A stretch of 64,000 nucleotides of DNA, taken from positions 32,172,501 through 32,236,500 of the forward strand of contig CM075348.1 in NCBI GenBank assembly GCA_037693485.1, written 5' to 3'. The notes beneath the pieces were generated by a model, which did not search any database, was not told the DNA's origin, and worked only from the letters and a program-made list of their open reading frames with translations. A program made the position numbers and the translations under genes. Of this stretch, positions 1 to 9,310 are shown one piece after another; within the stretch, counting starts at the first letter, position 1; every line of letters begins with the position of its first letter. The stretch comes from Kitagawia praeruptora (lineage: Eukaryota > Streptophyta > Magnoliopsida > Apiales > Apiaceae).

Positions 1-2
1 AT

Positions 3-1337
3 TCTGATGAGGAACTTGCACTTATTTCAAAGAAGATCAAGAGGCTGATAAAAAAGAAGAACATGATGAAAAGGGAAAGAGGTGGCTACTACAACAACAA
101 GAAAGGCTCAAAAGACTCTAAGGAGGAAACTTGTTTCGAATGTGGCAAGCCAGGTCATTATAAAAGGAACTGCTACAAACTGAAGTCAAAACAGCCTACT
201 GTTTTCAAGGATAAGAAGAAATCAAAGGCTCTACTGACTTGGAGTGATGATGATTCAGATTCCAGTGATGACTCAAGTGAAGAAATGGTGAACTTAGCAC
301 TTGTTGGAATTGAAGATGAATCTGCTCTAGGAAATTCAGAAGGAGTGTATGCTGAAACTGATTCTGAAGAAGATCAGAGTGAGGTAAACTCTTTTAATGA
401 TTATATTTCTTCAGATGATACATTGTTAGATTCACTAACCATGCAGGAACAAAATAGTGTTACAATTGAAGAACACATGGCACTAAAGGCTGAAATCAGC
501 AAGCTGACTGATAAGAATGCCTATTTATCCAAAATGGTAAAAGATCTGTTGCCAAAAATAGAAGAATGGGATTCAACTTCATTCAGTAAAGCTACAGAGA
601 TCAAGGAACTCAATACTAAGAACAGACATTTAGAAGCTAATGTCAAGTTACTTGAAAAGAGAAACAAGACCTTGACTGAAGAAATCAAAGAGCTAAGGTC
701 TGATGTCAAAACTAAAGCTAAAGCATTGGAATCATACAAAATGAAGGAATCTAGCCAAGCCGAATCCTCAAAAACTGCTGAAAAGAGAGTTCAGCAAGCT
801 GAACTCATCAAACAGCAAGCTGAAGTGATCACTATCCTAGAAACAGAAGTTAAAGATCTAAAGAAGGGCATGGAAACTTTTGTTCAAGGTGAAGACACTT
901 TAAAGACAATGATGAAGAAGGCAAAGGTCCCCTTAGTCAGAGAAGGAGTTGGCATGAATCTCAACAAAAAGGATAAGGTACTCAAATATGATGGAAGGAA
1001 TGGCATTCCCTACAATTATGCTATGCCTTGGAAGACATGCAACAAATGTGGTGGAAAAGGACATCTGGAAAAGAATTGTGTGGTTCAAGTATATCATAAG
1101 ACGAAAACAGCATACCAGAATGGACCAGTCAGACAGAAAACAGCATACCAGAATGCACCAAACAGGAGACAAACAGCATACCAGAATACAAATAGCAGGA
1201 GACAAACAGCTTACCAACAGAATGATCAGTCCCCAAAAGTGGTCCAAATGTGGATCAAGAAATCTGATTTAAATGCTTTATATATTCTTGCTACTAACCA
1301 ACCTGGACCCAAACCTATATGGGTACCAAAACATTGA
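3..1337 (+). CDS. gag: Copia-1 Gag (5'-truncated by the window edge)
   Basis: Capsid/nucleocapsid protein that packages the element RNA in cytoplasmic virus-like particles. The frame is already open at base 3, so the first ATG at 63 is not the true start and the capsid domain is outside the window. Numbering from that ATG, a CCHC zinc knuckle (C-X2-C-X4-H-X4-C) lies at residues 24-37. An acidic serine-rich stretch follows, then a long charged coiled-coil-like region at about 135-275, and a second CCHC knuckle at about 326-339. Two widely separated knuckles are unusual. The tail has four imperfect 11-residue repeats around the core TAYQN, encoded by a 33-bp tandem repeat at about 1105-1215. 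The frame ends in TGA just after a WVPK motif, 22 nt before the pol ATG. Confidence 0.9.
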   Translation, partial: SDEELALISKKIKRLIKKKNMMKRERGGYYNNKKGSKDSKEETCFECGKPGHYKRNCYKLKSKQPTVFKDKKKSKALLTWSDDDSDSSDDSSEEMVNLALVGIEDESALGNSEGVYAETDSEEDQSEVNSFNDYISSDDTLLDSLTMQEQNSVTIEEHMALKAEISKLTDKNAYLSKMVKDLLPKIEEWDSTSFSKATEIKELNTKNRHLEANVKLLEKRNKTLTEEIKELRSDVKTKAKALESYKMKESSQAESSKTAEKRVQQAELIKQQAEVITILETEVKDLKKGMETFVQGEDTLKTMMKKAKVPLVREGVGMNLNKKDKVLKYDGRNGIPYNYAMPWKTCNKCGGKGHLEKNCVVQVYHKTKTAYQNGPVRQKTAYQNAPNRRQTAYQNTNSRRQTAYQQNDQSPKVVQMWIKKSDLNALYILATNQPGPKPIWVPKH

Positions 1338-1359
1338 GGTATTTTTTTTTGTTTTGTAG

Positions 1360-4300
1360 ATGTGCCTTGCTGCTAAGGTCAAGTCAAAGCAATGGATCTT
1401 GGACAGTGGATGCACAAGACATATGTGTGGAGACAAATCTCAGTTTATGAATCTCAAAATGAAAAAGGGTGGAAGAGTGACAATTGGGAATAGCAAAACT
1501 CTTCAAATCCTTGGTACAGGTTCTATTGGTAATAGTATTATTTCTATTGATAAAGTTCAATATGTCAAAGGTCTTACTTATAATTTGCTTAGTGTCACTC
1601 AATTATTTGATGATGGACATCATGTTGAATTGGGCATTGATAAAGCTATTATTACTATTGGCACTAACAAAATCCCCCTAGTTGCTAGAAGGGAAGGAAA
1701 TATATATGTACTAGACTTTGAGATGCAGGAAACAGCATGCTGTTTGGCTGCAATGGATAATGATCCATATATTTGGCATAGAAGATTGGGACATGCACAC
1801 ATGGATTTGCTCAGAAAGTTATCAAGCAAGAAACTAGTGAGAGGGCTGCCCAAACTAAAGTATGTCAAAACAGAAGTATGTTCAGCTTGCCAATTGGGAA
1901 AACAGCTTCGAAGTACTCACAAATCAAAGAAAATGGTATCTACTTCTAAACCCTTAGAGCTTCTGCATTTGGACTTATTTGGTCCAGAAGCTTACAAGAG
2001 TATTGGAGGTAAACAATATGGTTTTGTGATTGTAGATGATTATTCTAGATTTACATGGGTATTATTTCTTCGTACTAAAGATTGTGCTTTTGATGAGTTT
2101 GAGAAACTAATCAAATTACTTGAGAACAAGTTGAATACAAGACTTGTAGGTATAAGAAGTGATAGAGGAGGTGAATTTCTCAACAAAGACTTCATTGCTT
2201 ATTGTGAAGAAAGAGGAATTACACATGAATTTTCTGCACCAAGGACTCCACAACAGAATGGAGTGGTAGAAAGGAAGAACAGGTCACTACAAGAAACAGC
2301 AAGGACTCTATTACAAGAAAGCAAGCTGCCTAGAAGTTTTTGGGCAGAAGCAGTGAATACAGCGTGCTATTTGTTGAACAGAGTCATAATCAGGCCTATC
2401 TTGGACAAAACTCCGTATGAATTGTTGAGGAAAAAGAAGCCAAACATTAGTTACTTCAAAATCTTTGGCTCAAAGTGTTTTGTGCTCAAGACAATTGATA
2501 ATGATGGTAAATTCGATGCTAAATCTTATGAAGCTATTTTTCTTGGCTATTCTTTAACCAGTAGAGCATATAGAGTTTATAATTTAAATAAACATATAGT
2601 TGAAGAATCTATTGATGTTACTTTTCAAGAACCTAACAATGATCTGCCAAGAGACGAGGAAGAATTTGCAGGTGAAATTGATAATATACAACATCAAGTT
2701 ACTGGAAATCAGCAAGCCAACAATTCTACTAAAACTGGAAGTCAGCAAGCCAACAACACTACTGAGAATGGAAAACAGCAAGCTGGAAATGCAAATCAGC
2801 AAGCTGAAGTGGTCAGAATCACTTCACATGAAGAAATTGCTCAATATTCTCTACCAAAGGCTACAAGGACAGTAAAGAATCATCCTCCAGAACTTGTCAT
2901 TGGAAATATTTCAGATGGAATCACAACAAGGAGAGGAAAAGCAAACTTTTGTGCTTATGCTGCCTTTTTAGCTCAAGAAGAACCCAAAAATATCAAGGAA
3001 GCACTAGAAGATGAAAATTGGATCATGGCAATGCAAGAGGAACTCAACCAATTCGAAAGATGTGATGTTTGGGAACTTGTAAAGCCACCAGAAGATGCTT
3101 CTATCATAGGAACAAAATGGGTGTTCAAGAACAAAGTGGATGAATTTGGAACAGTTACTCGAAATAAGGCAAGGCTCGTGGCTCAAGGCTATAATCAACA
3201 AGAAGGAATTGATTTTGAAGAAACATATGCACCTGTAGCTCGTTTAGAATCAATCAGAATGCTTCTTGCTTATGCATGCTACAAGAAATTCAAGTTATAT
3301 CAAATGGACGTAAAAAGCGCATTTCTAAATGGCGTGCTGGATGAGGAAGTCTATGTCAAACAGCCTCCTGGATTCGAACATGAGAAGTTTCATGACTATG
3401 TTTACAAGCTCAAGAAGGCATTATATGGTTTAAGACAGGCCCCTAGAGCATGGTATGAGAGGCTTAGTAAGTTTCTTCTCAAAAATGGATTTACTCGAGG
3501 TAATATCGATCCAACACTATTTACAAAGCAAAATGGTAAAGATATTCTTGTTGTACAAATATATGTGGATGATATTGTATTTGGTGCTACTAATGAATCT
3601 ATGTGTGAGTGGTTTTCTAAGTGCATGTACAATGAATTTGACATGAGCATGATGGGGGAACTCAATTATTTCTTGGGTCTTCAAATCAAGCAAACCAATG
3701 ATGGTATTTATGTGCATCAATCCAAGTATACAAAGAATCTGCTCAAAAGATTTGGTTTTGAAGATGTCAAAGCAAAAACAACTCCTATGACTCAAAACAG
3801 CAAGCTGTTTGCAGATGAGAATGGTAAGGATGTGGATGTCAAAAGGTATAGAGGTATGATTGGAAGTTTATTATATTTAACTGCCTCAAGACCTGATATC
3901 ATGTATAGTGTTTGTGTTTGTGCAAGGTTTCAATCCAACCCTAAAGAGTCTCACTTAAATGCGGTTAAAAGAATTTTTAAATACTTAAGTGGTTCTATCA
4001 ATCTTGGTTTGTTCTATCCTATCACAAATACTTTTGATCTCGTGGGGTATAGTGATGCAGATTATGCAGGGTCTCAAACTGATAGAAAGAGTACAAGTGG
4101 TGTTTGTACATTCCTTGGACAAAGCTTGGTTTCGTGGCAAAGCAAAAAGCAAGCTTCTGTGGCTCTGTCAACGGCTGAAGGAGAGTATCTAGCAGCTGGT
4201 AGCTGTTGCTCTCAAATTTTATGGATGATTCAGACTCTAAGGGATTTCAATATCAAGTGTGGCAAGATTCCAATATATTGTGACAACACGAGTGCTATCA

Positions 4301-4503
4301 ATATCTCCAAGAATCCTGTGAATCACTCAAGAACAAAGCATATCGACGTTCGTCATCATTTCTTAAGAGATAATGCAGCAAAAGGGAAGATTGAGTTGGT
4401 ATTTGTCTCAACTGAAGTTCAACTGGCAGATATTTTCACAAAGCCATTAGCTGAAGAAAGATTTGCAGCTATTCGAATGGAGCTTGGCATGTGTACTGTG
4501 TAG
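1360..4503 (+). CDS. pol: Copia-1 Pol polyprotein (protease, integrase, RT, RNase H)
   Basis: A 1047-residue polyprotein that copies element RNA into DNA and integrates it. In order: aspartic protease with D-S-G at residues 15-17; integrase zinc finger (HRRLGH...CSACQLGK); integrase catalytic core with DLFGP, RSDRGGEF and the final Glu in NGVVERKNR; a glutamine/asparagine-rich linker with repeated QQA; reverse transcriptase with the YVDD active site; and RNase H with SDADYAG, STAEGEY and CDNTSA motifs. There are no internal stops. The frame differs from gag, and a TAG sits immediately before the ATG, so simple ribosomal frameshifting from gag into this frame upstream of the ATG is not possible. 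Reinitiation or removal of a short segment would be needed. Confidence 0.95.
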   Translation: MCLAAKVKSKQWILDSGCTRHMCGDKSQFMNLKMKKGGRVTIGNSKTLQILGTGSIGNSIISIDKVQYVKGLTYNLLSVTQLFDDGHHVELGIDKAIITIGTNKIPLVARREGNIYVLDFEMQETACCLAAMDNDPYIWHRRLGHAHMDLLRKLSSKKLVRGLPKLKYVKTEVCSACQLGKQLRSTHKSKKMVSTSKPLELLHLDLFGPEAYKSIGGKQYGFVIVDDYSRFTWVLFLRTKDCAFDEFEKLIKLLENKLNTRLVGIRSDRGGEFLNKDFIAYCEERGITHEFSAPRTPQQNGVVERKNRSLQETARTLLQESKLPRSFWAEAVNTACYLLNRVIIRPILDKTPYELLRKKKPNISYFKIFGSKCFVLKTIDNDGKFDAKSYEAIFLGYSLTSRAYRVYNLNKHIVEESIDVTFQEPNNDLPRDEEEFAGEIDNIQHQVTGNQQANNSTKTGSQQANNTTENGKQQAGNANQQAEVVRITSHEEIAQYSLPKATRTVKNHPPELVIGNISDGITTRRGKANFCAYAAFLAQEEPKNIKEALEDENWIMAMQEELNQFERCDVWELVKPPEDASIIGTKWVFKNKVDEFGTVTRNKARLVAQGYNQQEGIDFEETYAPVARLESIRMLLAYACYKKFKLYQMDVKSAFLNGVLDEEVYVKQPPGFEHEKFHDYVYKLKKALYGLRQAPRAWYERLSKFLLKNGFTRGNIDPTLFTKQNGKDILVVQIYVDDIVFGATNESMCEWFSKCMYNEFDMSMMGELNYFLGLQIKQTNDGIYVHQSKYTKNLLKRFGFEDVKAKTTPMTQNSKLFADENGKDVDVKRYRGMIGSLLYLTASRPDIMYSVCVCARFQSNPKESHLNAVKRIFKYLSGSINLGLFYPITNTFDLVGYSDADYAGSQTDRKSTSGVCTFLGQSLVSWQSKKQASVALSTAEGEYLAAGSCCSQILWMIQTLRDFNIKCGKIPIYCDNTSAINISKNPVNHSRTKHIDVRHHFLRDNAAKGKIELVFVSTEVQLADIFTKPLAEERFAAIRMELGMCTV

Positions 4504-4838
4504 TCAGCAAGCTGACAAGCACAGAATGGGTAACGTTGGCTTACCATTTGTATCTGAATTGTTTATATGCCATTACATGATTTAATTTTTTCAAATTTTA
4601 TTTCTCTATGCTTATTCCAGACCTGGACTAATGTTCTTTTTGTTGAATTTTTGATGGATTAAGGGGGAGAAATTTAGGAGAATTTATTTGCTTGTTTGGT
4701 CAAGATATTCGGTTTAGATATGATTATTATGCTTGTTTATCTTGAATCTGTTTTATATCAAAATGTACTAATATGTAGGGATTTAGGGGGAGTTATTATT
4801 TCTCCTAAATATTGTGTAATCATCAAAAAGGGGGAGAT
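4504..4838 (+). other. Copia-1 3' noncoding region with three polypurine tracts
   Basis: Holds three G-rich purine tracts built on AGGGGGAG, at 4661-4670, 4784-4792 and 4825-4837. The last abuts the 3' LTR and is the expected plus-strand primer. A copy of the CAGCAAGC motif lies just after the pol stop (4505-4512). No other coding sequence is visible. Confidence 0.8.
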
Positions 4839-6120
4839 TGATACTCCTATGGTTTTGATGATCACATTCAGCAAGCTATTTGCTTGTAGTTTGATATAAA
4901 ACATTGTGTTATGGTTGTACTAACTTGGTTTTGCAGGATATATTAAGTTTACAGAGAATATATATACAGCAAGCCATTTTGTACTACATCAGAGACAGTC
5001 CAGCAAGCTATTTCCAGCAGACAGTCACAAACAGCAAGCCATTTGTACACTGCCAGCAAATCCTGAAGATTTTTATCAAGATTAATTCTCATGGATTTTA
5101 TTCAGGAAATATATTGTAAGATATCTTTATCATATAATACGTATACAATATATTTAGAGCTCAAAATCTTTTCAAAATATCCTCATTCGAATTATTTTAT
5201 AAAACTTATAGGAGTTTCCTTATTTAAAAGATTTCTTTCTACAAAATCTCCTATACGCGTTTTATATTCATACGAACAGAAGAGATATGTTTTTCATCGA
5301 TCTCTTTCTCTCAAACCCTCTGTCTAACGTTCACAAGAACGTTTGTAAAATCCCTAACCAATTGAACGTTGGAAATTGATTCTAACAGTTCGAATAAATT
5401 GGTGATTGATTTTCTGAACGTTGGTGTGAAGCTATATAAACCTGTTCTTGTGTTCTTTCGTTTCTATCAATCAAGACAACACTGAAGAGAAAATATTCAA
5501 GCACACAAGTCTACAAACAACTCAGTTTTCCATTGCTATATTCTTGATTCTCTCGAGCTCTTTATATATATATTCGTACTATATTATAGAGAGATCATAG
5601 GTTGAGTTGTATCCTTTATTGATTGTATTGTTCGATTTGTAAGGATTAGTTGTTGGACAGTTTGGCTAGGGAACTAGGGTTTGGTGAACGTTGCTAGAGA
5701 AGTATACTTTGGAAGTATAGCTTAGAGAGCAAGTTCAGAAACAGGAGTTCAGCACGCCATTTGTCAACAGCTGGGTGTTAAGGGAGATATATTGTTGTAT
5801 CTTGTAATTGGCTTATTTCAGTGATCAATAATATATTCTCTTACCAAGTTGGTAAGGGACCAGGACGTAGACCATAGGGGTTAGGGGTCGAACCTGGCTA
5901 AAAGTCTCTGTGTTCTTTACTTTTTGTTATTTACTTACTGCTTGCATTTAGCTTACTGTTTCTGCACTTTACTGTACTGATTATCTGTGCATTCAGCATA
6001 CCATTTGTCTCTGCATAAAACGAAATCAGTAAGCTGTTTCTGGTAATTCTTAAAATCAGTTTTAGTTATACATAATTAGCCATTTACACCTATTCACCCC
6101 CCTCTAGGTGTGCATTTTCA
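4839..6120 (+). repeat. Copia-1 3' LTR
   Basis: Starts TGATACTCC right after the polypurine tract and ends TTTTCA, giving the usual TG...CA ends and a length of 1,282 bp. A TATATAAA box lies at 5433-5440. In the 110 bp upstream of it there are four AACGTT hexamers (5326, 5338, 5365, 5417), the first two forming the inverted repeat AACGTTC-ACAA-GAACGTT. A fifth is at 5687. Four CAGCAAGC motifs lie in the first 200 bp. Confidence 0.88.
5326..5440 (+). promoter_or_regulatory. Putative Copia-1 LTR promoter: AACGTT cluster plus TATA box
   Basis: Four palindromic AACGTT hexamers, ACGT-core sites of the kind bound by plant bZIP factors, precede a TATATAAA box in the 3' LTR. The arrangement resembles an enhancer plus core promoter. 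Factor identity is inference. Confidence 0.5.
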
Positions 6121-6127
6121 GATACGG
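6121..6127. other. Junction holding two overlapping target-site remnants
   Basis: The seven bases GATACGG separate Copia-1 from the gypsy-type element. GATAC is the presumed right target duplication of Copia-1. TACGG (6123-6127) is the left target duplication of the gypsy-type element, matched exactly by TACGG at 37549-37553. Confidence 0.8.
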
Positions 6128-6766
6128 TGTAACACCCCCAGATCCGGGGTCAGGAATCTGGTTGTTACGGTCTCAATATCCATCCACAAAACCAACATAA
6201 TTAAATTACAACCTTGTGACCCAAAACAACAACATAAAGCACACCCGTTATAGTCCCAGAGATGAAATCAGAGTAACCATCAATATTATTAATCATAAGT
6301 TTGAGTTCTTACAACCCAAAGAATTAAAATTTTACCATTACATATTCTTTGCCATCCATTGGTATATGCCATATAATAAATACATTTGATGATCAAATGC
6401 TAACAACTAGCCTACCAGAAGCTGCATCCTCAGCAATGGTAGCTATGACCTCAGCGGTTAATCCTCTGATGGCTGACACCTGCCTATGTTGGGTACGCCT
6501 TGCGTGGCCATCTGATCTAGCTGTTGTTGTGATATAAATAAATAAAGCAAGGGTGAGCAACAGCCCACCAAAATATAATTGAACAGTGACAATGTATAAT
6601 AGTCCAAAATATCTTTGAAACCATATGCCATTCATTAACGAACGTAGTACCAATATAAGGTATGAGATGAAGTTACAAGGTAACTCAAAATATAATTGTT
6701 TCGAAGAAATATGTAAGAACCCCAAATTTTTGGTAGAATTAAAACTTTTCTTATTTGGATTAAGTG

Positions 6767-6842
6767 CATACGTGAATAGTGTTTCCATACGTGAATAGTG
6801 TTTCCATACGTGAATAGTGTTTCCATACGTGAATAGTGTTTT
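6767..6842 (+). repeat. Four tandem 19-bp units with an ACGTG core in the solo LTR
   Basis: The unit CATACGTGAATAGTGTTTC is repeated four times without interruption, starting 55 bp into the solo LTR and about 30 bp before a TATA-like sequence. The related large LTR has only one diverged copy (GATGAATAGTGTTT on the minus strand). ACGTG is the core of plant G-box/ABRE sites, so amplification of an enhancer is plausible. Confidence 0.8.
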
Positions 6843-8499
6843 TGGTGGAAGTTGGAATATTATTAGACGACACTATATAGAAATATTCAGAACGGATTTC
6901 TGAGTTCGTATTGATGATCAGTGGACGAAATAAGTGTATGTAAACGATATCAGATTCAGAAAAATAGCACTTTTATTTTCCCCGAGATTTCCCTGGACAC
7001 TGAAAGACTTAAGGATTTATTTAAAAGATTTATGGAAATTGGATTCAAGAATTATAAAGGAGGATTATAGATGTAAGCAAAAATATTAAGAAAGTTTCCG
7101 GTAAAACCCTAACTAGAAATGATTGAGATATTCGTTCGAACGATCAGTGAAATTAAGCAATAACCGGACAAAAGAGCAAGTAGAGAGCAAGATGCATGCA
7201 TGTGCTAGTAGAAATATCTAGTAACCAAGTGGTTACATGAGTAACCAATGTACTTAGTGATTGAAACCTTGTACTTAGCATAATAGATATTTTTTTGCAA
7301 CCAAGCTTCCACATCAAGCCATACAAATGCATCATCCATTACATCATCACTTTAATAAAGCTACTTTAGATGAGATATTATCCTAATCTCATCAAATAAT
7401 TCACTTTATCACATGAACCAAGCAAGCAACTTCATTTCTCTCCATTCTCACAAAACTGCCCAGCAAGAACACTCTATAGAAGAAAATTCATATCTCCATT
7501 TCTATCCATGATAAAATCACCAAATTTGAACCACAACCTCTCCACTCCATGGGTAATATTCGCTCCAAATTTCATAGCAATCCAAGTAGTATAGCCTAGG
7601 CAAATCACCTCCCCAAGTTGAAGAAGCAAACTGTCCAGATTATTGACAGTTTCTGTAACGATTTTTGAACGAACGTATCTCCTTCAATACTCCATGAAAT
7701 TTCGTGTTCTTTAGCTTGTTGGAAAGCTGGTTAGATGCTCTACAACTCTCCTTTAGAAGCCTCGTTCAGAAAAGGTCGGTAAGGGCCTCGTTTTTCATGT
7801 TCTTTCAACTGAGTTCTAACAGATCCGAAAAACTCTAATCATGTTCTTGTTGATTCTTGTTAGTTTAAGATTGTTAAGGCTATACAAGGACTAGATCAAG
7901 CTTAGCAAGGCTAGAACACTCTCCAAGGAAGGTATAACTCTCTTGAAACCCTAGCTCTTAGTTTAAGTTTTGATGATTGTTGAATGGTTTCGAGATTAGT
8001 TAGGAGTATGATGTTAATACAAACATGAAAGCATGATTGTGTAGTAGATTTAATTGAACTTAGGACTTATACGACTTAAGTACCTACCACGAGTAAGTGC
8101 AATGACACGCCTTAATAACGAGCAAGTGTCGGGTTAAAAACGGTGTTAATAAGAGTTACACTTAGCTTCTTAAAAGCGTTAAGTGATTAACCTCGAATAT
8201 TTTGATTATGTATAGATCACCGGACCACCCCGAGTCATGCCACTAGCATAAGCGGGAGTACCAGGCAAGTTTCCAATACTTGGAACTGTTGTTGTGATAA
8301 TATATATATGTTTGCTGTTATACATATGCCATTGCATGAATGCCTGTTTTCAATTCATATTGTTATACTTGTTCCCTGATTATTGTTGGCTTACAAGCTA
8401 GATATGCGATATATTAATTATAAGCCGGATATTGTTAAGACCCTTAAGCGAAGGGCAGTTGAATCTCATTCTTTGATTATAGACCGGGAGTCGGTATTT

Positions 8500-9310
8500 C
8501 TTGATATATTGATATTATTTTCAGAGGAAAATATTTAAGTAAATATTTTCCATTTATTATCTAGCGAATATTATTGGAATATTTCTTTGAGATAATTTGA
8601 TAAATATTATTTGGAATATTCATTCGAGATTTATTTATTCGATGAATATTAATTTTAATATTCGTCTAAAGTTGATTTAATATTCGAATATTAATTTGAA
8701 CCCTCATTCAGGTTATTTACTCAATGAATATTATCTTTGAAATTCATTTAAAGTCGATTCAATTATTGAATATTACTTCGAATATTCCTTCAATAATTAT
8801 TTCTTCGATAAATACTATTAAGTCGAATATTCATTGCTTATTCAATGAATACAATCTCAAATATTCATGTGATAATTATTTCTTCAATAAGTATTATTAA
8901 ATTTGAATATTCATTATTCATTCAATGAATATTATTTCTAATATTCCCTTGAAGTCTACTCATTTGTCGAATATCATATCGGATATCCCTTTGGAATTTA
9001 TTCATTATTTATTTATCGAATATTACCTCAAATATTCATCTGATCATTTTCTAAATATTATTTCGAATATTCATTCAAGTTTTATTTATTCGATAAGTAT
9101 TATTAAGTTAAATATTCATTAATTATTTAATGAATATTATTTGTGAATATTTATTCGAAGATCATTCTGAGTAATATTTCGTATTTAAATTATTCCTTCA
9201 ATACTTTGGCTTAATAAATATTCTTTGAATATTTATTTAATTCTTCTAACTCGTTTAAAAACGATTCACTTCACTCAAATATTATCTTCAAACCTCGAAT
9301 ATTATATAAA
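8500..9310 (+). repeat. Degenerate GAATATTC-type AT-rich repeats inside the solo LTR
   Basis: Dense, imperfect copies of the palindromic core GAATATTC/GAATATT separated by 20-40 bp. Matching arrays occur in the large LTRs at about 23760-24560 and 33855-34650. No protein frame of note is present. Confidence 0.75.

Larger units (their letters stand above)
1..6120 (+). mobile_element. Copia-1: Ty1/copia LTR retrotransposon, 5' part outside the window
   Basis: A gag frame, a pol frame, a polypurine tract and a 3' LTR follow one another in the order typical of Ty1/copia (protease-integrase-RT-RNase H). The 5' LTR and the first part of gag lie beyond the left edge. The LTR ends in TTTTCA and is followed by GATAC, the presumed target duplication; its partner is outside the window, so this cannot be confirmed. 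Both visible frames are open, so the copy decayed little since insertion. The minus-strand gypsy element was inserted seven bases downstream. Several polypurine copies before the LTR recall the Sirevirus lineage, but the lineage was not tested with a tree. Confidence 0.93.
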
